Below the pieces are notes generated by a model. It saw only the letters and a program-made list of their open reading frames with translations, was not told the origin of the DNA and ran no database searches. A stretch of DNA of 64,000 nt from contig USDX01000008.1 of the NCBI GenBank assembly GCA_900553605.1, positions 9,764-73,763 of the forward strand, given 5' to 3'. This stretch comes from an uncultured Eggerthella sp. Lineage in GTDB: Bacteria; Actinomycetota; Coriobacteriia; Coriobacteriales; Eggerthellaceae. The position numbers were made by a program, and so were the translations under genes. Shown here one piece after another: positions 52,499-61,312 of this stretch (positions are counted from its first letter, which is position 1; each line of letters opens with the position of its first letter).

Positions 52499-53779
52499 TT
52501 ACTGATCTTTGGGAATTCGTCCCGCAAAAAACGACAGTGCGCATTGAGCTGTGGCGAGGGCTGCCATAAATACCAAGGGCGCTTCGAATCCCTGCGTTGT
52601 TTCCGTAAGTGCGCCGAACACAAAGGGTCCGCATGCGGCAAGAAGATAGCCAAGCGATTGAGCAAAACCCGAGAGGGCAACCGTTTCGGCGTGGGTTCTT
52701 CCGCGCAGAGAGATAAGGGTGAGCGCCACCACCAGCGAAGCTCCTTGCCCCACTCCCCCAAAAATGCTCCAGAGAAGGGAAAGGTGCGGGTTCAGGAGCC
52801 ATCCCAATGCAGCGACTAACAGCGGTGCACTAGCCAGGAGCCCCGCGCACACCTGATTGCCGCGAAGGTACATGAAACGTGGAATAAGAAGTCCAGACAC
52901 AATGCCGAGCGCCTGGAATATGAAGAGGTGCACGCCTGCTTCGCCGGAAGAAAAGCCCGCAGCTCCAGCAATGCTGGGTAGCCAATTGCAGAAGGTGTAG
53001 AACGCTGCCGACTGGAGCCCCATAAAGAGCGTAACAAGCCAGGTCGATGGTCTTTTCAGCAGCGCATGAAGTGGAGATTTTGCCTGCGTGTTTTCACTGA
53101 CGGGGCGGGGATCCTCTGTGCTTTCGAGCTGTTGTTCAAGGTGCGTTTCGGCGACGCCGTTTTTCTCGTCAGTCCGAATGCTGTTGGCGTTCTTGGCGGG
53201 TTTTGTGCGCAGCAGCCACAGGAATGCCGCAAGCAGCGCGGGAATTGCCCAGAATGCCAATGCGGGTTGCCAGCCTCCAAGGGCATCGGCGGCCGCTGAG
53301 GCGGTTAGACCAGCAAGTGCTGAGCCTGCAGTAACACAGGCGGAATAGGCCCCGGTTGCAAATGAGACGTTATCGATAAAGTCTCGCTTTACGATGGCGG
53401 GCGCCAGCACGTTGCCTACGGCAATGGACGCGCCAATCACCAGGGTGCCCAGCCATACCATGCACTCGTCCGAGAGCGAACGCACTATGCACCCACCGGC
53501 AAGAGCGATAAGCGCCCAGAGCAGCACCTTGTTGCTGTCGAGTTTTGCGGTTAGTGCACCGACGATCATGCTGAACAATGCAAAGGCCAGAAGAGGCAGG
53601 GACCCAAGCAGACCCTGTATCGATTCGCCCCAGCCGAATGTGGCTCCGATGTTGGAAAGCAAAGGGCCCACTGCAACGATGGCGGGGCGCAGATTCAGCG
53701 CAACCAGGAAAATTACGCAGCTTGCTAGCAAAGGTGTGGCTTTGCGCTGTTCCGACGTTTGGGCTTTTGGTCGCTCCAT
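52499..53779 (-). CDS. MFS transporter, CynX/NimT family
   Basis: A 426-residue protein with 12 predicted helices. The start VALNLRPAIVAVGPLLSNIG is the family signature of CynX/NimT (cyanate and 2-nitroimidazole carriers). The second half has STWLVTLFMGLQSAAFYTFCNWLPSI and FAQSLGYLLAACGPFVFGAL, also typical. A Glu/Thr-rich cytoplasmic loop (about 196-232) separates the two halves. No cyanase gene is near, so the substrate is unknown. Confidence 0.88.
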   Translation of the reverse strand: MERPKAQTSEQRKATPLLASCVIFLVALNLRPAIVAVGPLLSNIGATFGWGESIQGLLGSLPLLAFALFSMIVGALTAKLDSNKVLLWALIALAGGCIVRSLSDECMVWLGTLVIGASIAVGNVLAPAIVKRDFIDNVSFATGAYSACVTAGSALAGLTASAAADALGGWQPALAFWAIPALLAAFLWLLRTKPAKNANSIRTDEKNGVAETHLEQQLESTEDPRPVSENTQAKSPLHALLKRPSTWLVTLFMGLQSAAFYTFCNWLPSIAGAAGFSSGEAGVHLFIFQALGIVSGLLIPRFMYLRGNQVCAGLLASAPLLVAALGWLLNPHLSLLWSIFGGVGQGASLVVALTLISLRGRTHAETVALSGFAQSLGYLLAACGPFVFGALTETTQGFEAPLVFMAALATAQCALSFFAGRIPKDQ

Positions 53780-54163
53780 GCTTTGCTTATACGCCTTTCT
53801 GGTTTCGCCTCTTTTTCGTTCTGTCTATTATGCGCTGCCATTTTGCCTTTCCGGCCAAATGGTCGAATTGGGTTTTGATCGTTGCCCCTCTTTTTATCTC
53901 TTCTTTTTTCGCAATGGCTCTGACGTGTTGCTCTCGGCGCCCATTTAGCTGTCTCCCTCGCATTTTTTACACGCCCTATAACGACGGGGCATGCCCCTGT
54001 CGCACGTATTCCCGTTGTTATGGAGGCAAGAATGAAAAATCGGACAGGGAACACCCCTCTTTGCCAAGTCACAGCTTCCGCTTGTCGTGCGGAAGAATGG
54101 TTTGTGCTTGCTGTTCAACAGTTGAACAGCTTTTGTAGAGACGGGGAGGTGAGAGAACCTGAA
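53780..54163. other. Regulatory intergenic region between the MFS gene and the MerR-like regulator
   Basis: A 384-base divergent region without a convincing gene. It contains a 7-bp hairpin at 54075-54095 and a perfect 21-base dyad at 54110-54130. A frame runs from 54020 into the regulator, but the codons before 54164 do not look protein-like. Confidence 0.5.
54110..54130. promoter_or_regulatory. Perfect dyad operator candidate before the MerR-like gene
   Basis: The 10-base arms GCTGTTCAAC and GTTGAACAGC around one central A, 33 bases before the start codon. Size and symmetry fit a MerR-type dimer site; self-control of the regulator or the cluster is inferred. Confidence 0.6.
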
Positions 54164-54919
54164 ATGTCAAAAGCAGAATGGAAGATTTCCCAGGTCGAAA
54201 AGCTCATTGGGCTATCGAGGCGCGATATCCAGAGAGCGTGCTACAAGGGACGCGGCGGCGTTGCCATCTTGCAGCCAAAGGACAGCTCGTGGGGAAGGCG
54301 CAACTACAGTCTTGAAGATGTTGCGACGCTGTTCGTGGTGAAGTGCCACAAAGAGCGCGGCCTGAGCCTGGTCGAAATCAAGAAAGTGTTCGAGCGATCC
54401 GATGCGAGCGAAAGCGGCTATGCGATGCTCGAGGACCAGGTTTCTCTCATGCTCGATCGACGCGATGAGCTGGAGCGGCAAATTGCCTGCGGAAGGTTAC
54501 TGGCGGCTGCGATGAAAGGCAGGGCGCCGCTGCGCAAGCTGGTTCGCTCGTATGTGATGAGAGCTGTTGTTGATGCCGCAAGCGCTCAGGACAAATCGGA
54601 CGCTAATGCGTATTTTGCCTTGCTTCAGCGATGCGTTCTGATAAGCGCTGGTGAGGTTGACAAGCTCGAAAAGAATATCAGGAGATGGCTGGAAAAAGGA
54701 GAAGGGCCCGATGCGGAATGTGTACGGGAATTTCTTCGCGAAGAATTCGAACGCACTGCCCGGCTTGTTGGAGGGTCAACGCAGACTGACGTGGCAAGGG
54801 CACTCGGTGAAGTGCTCGATTCGCCCAGTATGGAACCGACTCTTGAACTGTGGCTTGGCCCAGGATCCTACGAATTCATTGACGAAGCGTTAAGCGTGGC
54901 ACTGGCAGCGAAAGCTTAG
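54164..54919 (+). CDS. MerR-like transcriptional regulator
   Basis: A 251-residue protein; ATG 54164 is chosen with GGGGAGGTGA upstream. Residues about 5-75 form a MerR-type winged helix: WKISQVEKLIGLSRRDIQRA, then RRNYSLEDVATLFVVKCHKE, then GLSLVEIKKVFE. A coiled segment follows (LEDQVSLMLDRRDELERQI), then a helical C-terminal domain of about 150 residues with no recognised ligand motif; cysteines 100 and about 160 are not arranged as in metal sensors. It stands at the head of a five-gene envelope cluster on the same strand. Confidence 0.75.
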   Translation: MSKAEWKISQVEKLIGLSRRDIQRACYKGRGGVAILQPKDSSWGRRNYSLEDVATLFVVKCHKERGLSLVEIKKVFERSDASESGYAMLEDQVSLMLDRRDELERQIACGRLLAAAMKGRAPLRKLVRSYVMRAVVDAASAQDKSDANAYFALLQRCVLISAGEVDKLEKNIRRWLEKGEGPDAECVREFLREEFERTARLVGGSTQTDVARALGEVLDSPSMEPTLELWLGPGSYEFIDEALSVALAAKA

Positions 54920-54987
54920 CCTGGGCTGCGAGAAGCAAGGTCAGCAGACGAAGTGTGTCTGCGGCAACGAAAAGAAGGGGAAAGAAG

Positions 54988-55698
54988 ATGAGGAAAACAA
55001 AATGGTTGGCGGTTATTGTTGCAGTGTGTGCTCTGGCGTTATGCCTGGTGGGGTGCAGTGGATCTAGTCAAGACGCCCAACAGCAAGAAGCCAAGGACAA
55101 CGGTTTGTCGGTGGCAAAAACAACGGACGGAATCATCGAGGACATCCAGAACGATTTTAAGACAACTAAGGAAGGCATCCTGAGTGAAGAGTCGAAGGCC
55201 AAGGAGACTGCGGGTGACTCATTTGATAGTTATGTTGCTGGAAAGGCAGCGATAACCGATTGGTACGCTTCGACACAGGATGCTTCAGAAAAGCTGTTCG
55301 AGCGAACTAATCAGAACGCTGTGAGCTACTACAAGCTCGTTGCTGCTCAGGGAAAGAGCAAAGAGTACAGCGAGCTTAAAGACGAAATGACAAAGTTCTA
55401 TCGAGCGATTTACGAAGACGAGATGACGGACTTCTATCGGGGCATTTATCAGGATGCGATGTCCGACATGTACGACACTTACTATAGCGGGGTGTTGCAG
55501 TCTTCATCAGGAAAGATTGCATATAAGACGCTGTCCGACGAATGCACAGAGTTCTATCGTGCCTATTCCGATGCTCAGTCCGACCTGTACCGAAGCTACT
55601 CCGATGCTCAATCCGATCTATATCGCGATTACTCCGATGTAGTGTCTGCGTTCTACAACAAGGAGTATGACGTAGATAAGGCGCTGGGTAACAAATAG
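54988..55698 (+). CDS. Lipoprotein with 11-residue Tyr/Asp repeats
   Basis: A 236-residue predicted lipoprotein; ATG 54988 with AAGGGGAAAG upstream. The lipobox is CLVGC with Cys23. The mature part is acidic and helical. Its C-terminal 100 residues contain repeats of the type DEMTxFYRxIYE and YSDAQSDLYRS/YSDAQSDLYRD, an 11-residue period that suits a right-handed coiled coil. No Pfam-like family is recognised. It could bind cell wall or partner proteins outside the membrane. A hairpin at 55812-55843 separates it from the next gene. Confidence 0.75.
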   Translation: MRKTKWLAVIVAVCALALCLVGCSGSSQDAQQQEAKDNGLSVAKTTDGIIEDIQNDFKTTKEGILSEESKAKETAGDSFDSYVAGKAAITDWYASTQDASEKLFERTNQNAVSYYKLVAAQGKSKEYSELKDEMTKFYRAIYEDEMTDFYRGIYQDAMSDMYDTYYSGVLQSSSGKIAYKTLSDECTEFYRAYSDAQSDLYRSYSDAQSDLYRDYSDVVSAFYNKEYDVDKALGNK

Positions 55699-55811
55699 CT
55701 GCAGCGGATAATCGCATTGCTGTTGGATGTCGGTCGCTTTCTCAGTGAGAAGAGTCTGATTCGCTTGGAGTAGAAGGCTCGTGGCAGACTATGCATAGCC
55801 GATGACCGTCG

Positions 55812-55843
55812 ATGCCCATCGTCTCAACAGGGACGATGGGCAT
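55812..55843 (+). terminator. Hairpin between lipoprotein and first DUF4230 gene
   Basis: A 12-bp perfect stem ATGCCCATCGTC/GACGATGGGCAT with loop TCAACAGG and a weak TTCGAAT tail. Confidence 0.55.
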
Positions 55844-55876
55844 TTCGAATAATGTGATAGGAAAAGCAACGGAGAA

Positions 55877-56527
55877 ATGGAGGCGCGAGTGATCGAGCGG
55901 GAAGAAGTGAAGGAGCTTTTCGAAGAGAAGCTCGACAAGAGTGATGAGAGGGGAGAAAAGAAGAAGCATTGGCTGCCGAAGCTGGTTATCGCCCTGATCC
56001 TTATTGCCTTTGTCGCTGGCATTGTATTTGCCACGGTTCCTCAGGCCCGTGGCATGCTTACGGGTGAAGATTACGTAACGTCGACCCAGCTAAAGAAAGC
56101 GGTAAACATTGAAAACCTTTCCTCTGCTGAGTTTGTATATAACGGTATTGCCGAAAAGCACAAGGATAATAGCGACGAGGTTGAATATCGCGTTGCGTAT
56201 GACGCAACGGTAAAAGTTGGCGTAAAAATGAGCGATATCGATTTCGACATCGACCAATCGAACAAGGTCGTTGTCCCTCGTTTGCCCGAGATTGCCGTGA
56301 ACAGCGTAGCGGTTGACGTGAATTCATTGAGCTACATGCCTAAAAACCCAGATGCGGGCATGAAAGAAGTTCTTAATCTGTGCGAAGCCGATGCAAAGAA
56401 CGAGGCAAACAATTCGGATAAGTTCTATCGGACCGCAGAAGACAATATGAAATCCGTTGTTGAGGCGCTTACCCTTCCGCTGGTTAAGGGCAAGGGTTAT
56501 TCAATTGCATGGGTAGAGAGCAAATAG
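55877..56527 (+). CDS. DUF4230 membrane-anchored protein
   Basis: A 216-residue protein from ATG 55877; GTG 55889 with GGAGG at good spacing is an equally good start (212 residues). A charged N-terminus is followed by one transmembrane helix (about 34-54, LPKLVIALILIAFVAGIVFA). The outer domain matches the DUF4230 pattern: TSTQLKKAVNIENLSSAEFVYNG, then AYDATVKVGVKMSDIDFDID, then VVVPRLPEIAVNSVAVD and a final GKGYSIAWV. DUF4230 has no known activity. The next gene encodes a second, lipid-anchored member. Confidence 0.75.
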   Translation: MEARVIEREEVKELFEEKLDKSDERGEKKKHWLPKLVIALILIAFVAGIVFATVPQARGMLTGEDYVTSTQLKKAVNIENLSSAEFVYNGIAEKHKDNSDEVEYRVAYDATVKVGVKMSDIDFDIDQSNKVVVPRLPEIAVNSVAVDVNSLSYMPKNPDAGMKEVLNLCEADAKNEANNSDKFYRTAEDNMKSVVEALTLPLVKGKGYSIAWVESK

Positions 56528-56536
56528 GGGGCAGCG

Positions 56537-57103
56537 GTGAAGAAAACAATGATTGGCGTTACGTGTGCATTGACGCTGGCTTTGAGCTCTTTTGCTCTTG
56601 CTGGCTGCTCGTCTCAGGAGCAGAAATCCGCCGACTTTTCGGGAGTCCAATCGGTAGCGGAGTTGGCAACGTTGAAATGCTATTACCACAATGTTGCAAA
56701 AGCCGAGCAGGACGGCGGTTTGTTTGATATTGGCTACAAGAAGGTGTGGGTTGAATACGACGGCATCGTTGAAGTTGGCGTCGATGTTAGCCAGGTCACA
56801 ATAAGCGAGCCCGATGCAGAGGGAAAAGTTCGAGTGCATGTTCCTGACGCCAAGATTCTTAATGTAAATGTTGACAAGGACTCTATTGGCGACCCTTTAA
56901 TTGACAGAGGGCCAATTACTGATGTAACCGCAGAGGAAAAGACTGCCGCTTTCGCTGCTGCCCAAAAGGACATGGAAGAAGCCGCTCAGAAGAACAGCGC
57001 GATGATGGCTCAGTCTCGTGAACGTGCGAAGCAGGTTATTGAGGGCTATGTAAAGAACGTCGGATCGGAAATGGGCGAAGAATACACCGTTGAATGGGTG
57101 TAG
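56537..57103 (+). CDS. DUF4230 lipoprotein
   Basis: A 188-residue protein, GTG 56537, nine bases after the previous stop. The signal peptide ends in a lipobox (ALAGC, Cys23). The domain follows DUF4230: ELATLKCYYHNVAKAEQDGG, then VWVEYDGIVEVGVDVSQVTI, then VRVHVPDAKILNVNVDKDSI, a long charged helix, and GEEYTVEWV. A transmembrane and a lipid-anchored member side by side suggests that the two work together at the membrane surface. Confidence 0.78.
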   Translation: MKKTMIGVTCALTLALSSFALAGCSSQEQKSADFSGVQSVAELATLKCYYHNVAKAEQDGGLFDIGYKKVWVEYDGIVEVGVDVSQVTISEPDAEGKVRVHVPDAKILNVNVDKDSIGDPLIDRGPITDVTAEEKTAAFAAAQKDMEEAAQKNSAMMAQSRERAKQVIEGYVKNVGSEMGEEYTVEWV

Positions 57104-57180
57104 CGGTAGTTTTGTGATTTGACCAGGTGCTTGGCGAATGTTTGGGCCTGCGCCTTATTTGCAATTTGGGAGTGAATTCA

Positions 57181-58392
57181 ATGGGCAAAAATCCTTTCGA
57201 TATGGTTGGCGGTTTTGTGGCTGGTGCCGCCAAGGCAGCAGGCGGAGCGGCTGGTGACGCCGTAAATGCAGCAGCAAAAGCAGCAAATGACGCAGGGAAG
57301 GTTGCTGGGCATGTTGCAGGCGCAGCAGGAAAAGCCGCTGGCGATGCGGCGAATGCTGCCGGAAAGGCAGCGCATGATGCGGAAAAGGTTGCTGAAGGCA
57401 TTGCCGGCGAAGTTGGCAAAGCTGCCGAAGGCGCCGCTTGCGCTGCTGTTGGCGCTGCCGAAAAAGCGGGGGGAATGGCAGCGGATGCTGCTGGTGCGGT
57501 GGCGAAGGGAGCCGCTGGGATGGCGGTGGCTGGCGCTAAGGCAGTTGTGGATGTTGCCCAAAAAGGCATCGAGGACCTTAACGAATTCATCTACAAGCCC
57601 GTCTTTCCAGATGAATACAACTCTCCAGACTATAAAATCCCGAAGATGATTGTCATAAAGGATGAAGCATCTCGAAAGGGTATTGATGTTTGCAAGGGGG
57701 CAATAGGCTGGACCGATAAAATAGGCGAGCTGGAAGCACTGTGCATGTACGAGGATTGGGCTAAAACATGCGGGCTGTCATTTATGCCTGCTTTGTCCCT
57801 TGATACCGCCTATTATGTGCATCCTTTTGACTCGGCGAAATATGTTCGTGTGGAAGATTACATTGCAACAATGAAAAAGGATATGAACGCTGAGCTTGCA
57901 GATGTCGCATATTGCCTTGGCGCCAAATCATGCAAGATTGAGCGTACGGAAAAGAAAAGCAAATCTTTTCACATAAAAGGACATAATAAGAACTCAGGGT
58001 CTGCGCCCCTTTGTGTTGATGGTGCTCCTGTTCAGGGGTCTTTGGAAGACAGGGAAAAAGCTTCATTTGGGTATGCGGATGAAAACGAATGGCATGAATC
58101 CTTCCAGCAGACCTTTGCTGGTGAGGCGAAAGCGTCTGTTCCAGAATTGCGTTGGTATAAGGACGACAGCTCAATCAACCAGTTGATTAAAACTCGCTGC
58201 AGCGAGGGAATGAACGTTTCAAAAACGTATCGCTATGAAATCACAAATACCTATTCCTCATGCGTAGGGATAGGCCTAGCGAAAAAGCTCGATGGAGCTC
58301 TTGCGGCAATAAAAATTGGGCAAAAAGGCAAGCTTCAAAGCGATCTGAAAAAAGATTCGAAAATGGAATATGTATATGAGGTCAACTTCTGA
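57181..58392 (+). CDS. Uncharacterised protein with long Ala/Gly-rich amphipathic N-terminus
   Basis: A 403-residue protein starting at ATG 57181 (GGGAG upstream). Residues 8-135 consist almost only of Ala, Gly, Lys, Asp, Val and Glu in repeating heptad/undecad style (AAKAANDAGKVAGHVAGAAG), like LEA or apolipoprotein helices that coat membranes. The rest (about 145-403) is a soluble domain with aromatic residues and no recognised motif; it has Cys pairs and ends MEYVYEVNF. No signal peptide. The next gene has a shorter version of the same N-terminus. Confidence 0.65.
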   Translation: MGKNPFDMVGGFVAGAAKAAGGAAGDAVNAAAKAANDAGKVAGHVAGAAGKAAGDAANAAGKAAHDAEKVAEGIAGEVGKAAEGAACAAVGAAEKAGGMAADAAGAVAKGAAGMAVAGAKAVVDVAQKGIEDLNEFIYKPVFPDEYNSPDYKIPKMIVIKDEASRKGIDVCKGAIGWTDKIGELEALCMYEDWAKTCGLSFMPALSLDTAYYVHPFDSAKYVRVEDYIATMKKDMNAELADVAYCLGAKSCKIERTEKKSKSFHIKGHNKNSGSAPLCVDGAPVQGSLEDREKASFGYADENEWHESFQQTFAGEAKASVPELRWYKDDSSINQLIKTRCSEGMNVSKTYRYEITNTYSSCVGIGLAKKLDGALAAIKIGQKGKLQSDLKKDSKMEYVYEVNF

Positions 58393-58454
58393 TTGCTAGA
58401 GGCTGTTAGTTTTGGTGCGCGAGCTGTTTGATTATCTAAAGGGAAGGTTGTGCG

Positions 58455-59120
58455 ATGCCAGGCTTTGATCCATTCGCATTTGTTGGTGACGTTGCTAAGG
58501 GCGTAGGCGATGTTGCCAAAGGCGTTGGCGACATCGCGAACAATGCTGCAAAGGTTGCCGCTGGTGCTGTTGACGGTGCCATAAAGGCGATGGCTCCCGA
58601 GGGTAACGAGGGAGAGCAAAAATCCTTCGAAGACCACCACGAAGAGCCTCGCCCCATTCCCGAGCCTCAATACCGAGATTGCGAAATTGACGCATTCTAC
58701 GTTGAAAAGCGCCACGTCGCTGTAAGGCAGATAACGGTTGGTGCCAACGGAGAGCCCCAGGAGGGCTACTGGCATTACCTTCGCTTGTCGCGTCATGGCG
58801 TTGAGCGCGTTCAAGAGACAGACCTGTTCGCCAAGCCCATGGAGCGCATTCGTGTGCGTAACTGCACTCTTTTCAAAAACGGGGAAGAAGCGGGTGAAGA
58901 CGCTTTGAGGAAAGGTGCGTTTTTCGGTTCTGTTGCAACGCTGTTTTCGTTCCATCCTTTGGCGATTGGCTTCTTGGCCGCAATGACGGCGCGGGGCAAT
59001 AAGGACCTTTGGGCGTTGGATATCCTCGACTACGACGAAAGGGAATGGCTGTTCATGGTGGAGTCGAGAGAAGAGGGCGAGGACCTTCTGAAGTTCCTGG
59101 ATCGCTACTATAGGGTCTAG
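58455..59120 (+). CDS. Uncharacterised protein with GDVAKGV repeat N-terminus
   Basis: A 221-residue protein, GGGAAGG before ATG 58455. The start FDPFAFVGDVAKGVGDVAKG has the heptad GDVAKGV twice in tandem and a third diverged copy, followed by Ala-rich sequence to about residue 45. A beta-rich domain follows (YRDCEIDAFYVEKRHVAVRQ and onward). A hydrophobic stretch (about 160-180, FFGSVATLFSFHPLAIGFLA) may span or lie in the membrane. Not recognised. Its N-terminus links it to the 57181 gene and suggests a shared target surface. Confidence 0.62.
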   Translation: MPGFDPFAFVGDVAKGVGDVAKGVGDIANNAAKVAAGAVDGAIKAMAPEGNEGEQKSFEDHHEEPRPIPEPQYRDCEIDAFYVEKRHVAVRQITVGANGEPQEGYWHYLRLSRHGVERVQETDLFAKPMERIRVRNCTLFKNGEEAGEDALRKGAFFGSVATLFSFHPLAIGFLAAMTARGNKDLWALDILDYDEREWLFMVESREEGEDLLKFLDRYYRV

Positions 59121-59187
59121 CTGCCCATTTGCCTCTGGTTTTTGGCGTTAGCAAGATGTCCGTATCGTAAGAGAGCTGCTATAAACT

Positions 59188-59219
59188 AAAAAGCGAGCAT
59201 GTTTGTGCTCGCTTTTTTT
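59188..59219 (+). terminator. Terminator closing the envelope cluster
   Basis: A 12-bp stem AAAAAGCGAGCA/TGCTCGCTTTTT with T-rich tail. Confidence 0.85.
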
Positions 59220-59241
59220 CATGCATGCAAGGGGGCTTGTT

Positions 59242-60189
59242 ATGGGGAGTTTTAGGGAAATCGATCCGGCGCAGTTCGCGCGCCATTTTCTGGATGTTCC
59301 GTATGCCAACGAGGATCCTCGTCAGGTGATGGATATCTGGCTTCCAAATGAAAGGGAAGGGCCGTTTCCGCTTATTGTGTTCGTACACGGCGGCGGATGG
59401 GTTTCGGGCAACAAGCGCGAAAACACCATGCCGGGAGTATTTAAATTTCCTTCGCAGGGATATGCCGTTGCCTGCGTCGAGTATCGCTTGGTGCCCGATG
59501 TTCACTGGCCCGAACCGCTTGAGGATGTTCGGGCGGCAATTCGTTTTTTGCGCGCGCATGCGGCTGAATTCAATCTGAACGCTGAAAACATCGCCATCAT
59601 GGGCAATTCCGCAGGTGGGCATCTTGCCTGCATGGTGGCGGCGCTTGCTGGTCGTCCTGTAATGAATGGGCGCCGCTATGGCAATCTTGATCAATCGGAC
59701 GCCGTGCAGTGCTTGGTAGCGGTATATCCGCCCACTGATATGTACCAAATGGATCTGTGCGATCGCACTACCGCCGAAGATCAAGCCGCCGCAACCGACG
59801 GCAACACTGTGCGCGGCGATACGGGCGAAAAGGGCATGGGCAAAATGCACAACCAGCTTATGGGTGTAAGCTGCATGGACAACCCAGAAATTGCAGCAAC
59901 TGCCAGCCCCATTAAGTTTGTGAATGAGAATTTCCCGCCGGCGTATTTCCTTCAAGGGGTGCAGGATCGCATCATCCCCTATACGCAATCGGTTTCTATG
60001 GTGCGCATGATCAACGAAAAATGCGGAGAAGGGCACGCAGAACTGAAGCTCTTTCCGAACGCCGATCATGGTGCCGCAGAAATGAAAACGGACGATGAGA
60101 TTAACCTTGTTCTCGATTTCATCGATCGCCATATTTGGGAAGGCGAACATGCTCGCACTTCGCTTCCGAAGGAGATAGCGCTGTTGTAG
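59242..60189 (+). CDS. Alpha/beta-hydrolase, HSL-type esterase
   Basis: A 315-residue protein; ATG 59242 follows AAGGGGG. It has the oxyanion motif FVHGGGWVSGNKRE, the nucleophile in IMGNSAGGHLACM (GxSxG as GNSAG), an Asp in GVQDRIIPYTQS and the His in FPNADHGAAEMK. This is the BD-FAE/hormone-sensitive-lipase type of carboxylesterase. Cytoplasmic. The natural substrate is unknown. Confidence 0.88.
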   Translation: MGSFREIDPAQFARHFLDVPYANEDPRQVMDIWLPNEREGPFPLIVFVHGGGWVSGNKRENTMPGVFKFPSQGYAVACVEYRLVPDVHWPEPLEDVRAAIRFLRAHAAEFNLNAENIAIMGNSAGGHLACMVAALAGRPVMNGRRYGNLDQSDAVQCLVAVYPPTDMYQMDLCDRTTAEDQAAATDGNTVRGDTGEKGMGKMHNQLMGVSCMDNPEIAATASPIKFVNENFPPAYFLQGVQDRIIPYTQSVSMVRMINEKCGEGHAELKLFPNADHGAAEMKTDDEINLVLDFIDRHIWEGEHARTSLPKEIALL

Positions 60190-60203
60190 TATCTCGCCAT
60201 TTC

Positions 60204-60249
60204 GGTAAGTATCTTAGCCAAATACGATAAAATGGCTAAGATACTTACC
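60204..60249. promoter_or_regulatory. Perfect 17-bp inverted repeat before the Fic gene
   Basis: 60204-60220 is the exact complement of 60233-60249 (GGTAAGTATCTTAGCCA arms, 12-base centre). A third, imperfect half-site TGGCTAGGATATT follows at about 60253. The group ends just before the start codon and is a likely operator of the Fic protein's own winged helix. Confidence 0.7.
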
Positions 60250-60268
60250 CTATGGCTAGGATATTCGC

Positions 60269-61312
60269 ATGAACTTTGACTACAGTATTTCGCTGTCAAG
60301 CATATGCACGCCCGTAACTATGGGCGCGGTTGCTGCTATCCACGAATACAAAGGCAAGCAGGAGCTGTACCAGGCTTTGAAGCCTGAATCATTCGAAAAG
60401 CTTGCAGCTGTGGCTCGTGTGCAAAGCATTGGTTCTTCAAACAAAATTGAAGGCATCGAAACCACCGATGCTCGTTTGGAAGCGTTGGCGGCAGGAGAGG
60501 TCGAGCCTCGAAATCGTAACGAATGTGAAATTGCAGGATATCGGTACGTACTCGATCTTATCCATGAATGGTATGCTCATATTCCGGTAACGCCGAATGT
60601 CATTCTTCAGTTGCATCGGGACCTGTATGGCATGGAAGAAGTTTCGTTTGCTGGCAGATGGAAAGACTCCGACAACGCTATCGTTGAGCGTTTGCCCGAT
60701 GGTCGGCTCCGAACGCGTTTCGAGCCTACCAGTGCGGCTGCTACGCCAGAAGCTGTAGAGTCTCTTTGCCAAACGTATAACGAATCAATTAGGCAGGGGG
60801 TGTTCAGCCCGCTGCTTTGCGTTGCTCAGTTTGTGTTCGACTTCGTGAGCATTCACCCATTCGTGGATGGAAATGGTCGGATGAGCAGGCTTCTTATGCT
60901 TTTGCTGCTGTATCAAAACGGTTATTTGGTTGGAAAATATATTTCACTTGAGGGGAAAATCGAATGCACCAAGCAAACCTATTATGAGGTTTTGCGGGAA
61001 AGTTCCGCGGGTTGGGCCGTGCGCGAAAACGACTACCTGCCATTCGTTACCTATTTCCTGGGCATTGTGCTTTCCTGCTATCGGGAGCTCGATGAAAAGC
61101 TCAGCATCGTTAATGCTTCAAATAGCAATGAAGATCTAATTCGGAATTGTTTGGCAAAGGCAATCGTGCCTATTTCGAAACGCGAAATAGAAAGATCATG
61201 CCCTATGCTTAGCACGCGCACTATCGAGCGAACCCTGCAGAAGATGGTGAAGGAAGGTGCAGTGCTGAAAATCGGTGCTGCTCGCGCAACATGCTATCAG
61301 CTTGTTCGATAG
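60269..61312 (+). CDS. Fic-family protein with C-terminal winged helix
   Basis: A 347-residue protein. The Fic catalytic motif HPFVDGNGR is at 196-204 with all active residues (His, Asp/Asn, Gly, Arg). A class II inhibitory motif, S-x3-E-G, lies at 57-62 (SNKIEG). The final 70 residues resemble a small winged helix (ISKREIERSCPMLSTRTIER), common in coriobacterial Fic proteins that control their own gene. Fic enzymes transfer AMP from ATP to target proteins. No partner toxin/antitoxin gene is adjacent. Confidence 0.9.
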   Translation: MNFDYSISLSSICTPVTMGAVAAIHEYKGKQELYQALKPESFEKLAAVARVQSIGSSNKIEGIETTDARLEALAAGEVEPRNRNECEIAGYRYVLDLIHEWYAHIPVTPNVILQLHRDLYGMEEVSFAGRWKDSDNAIVERLPDGRLRTRFEPTSAAATPEAVESLCQTYNESIRQGVFSPLLCVAQFVFDFVSIHPFVDGNGRMSRLLMLLLLYQNGYLVGKYISLEGKIECTKQTYYEVLRESSAGWAVRENDYLPFVTYFLGIVLSCYRELDEKLSIVNASNSNEDLIRNCLAKAIVPISKREIERSCPMLSTRTIERTLQKMVKEGAVLKIGAARATCYQLVR

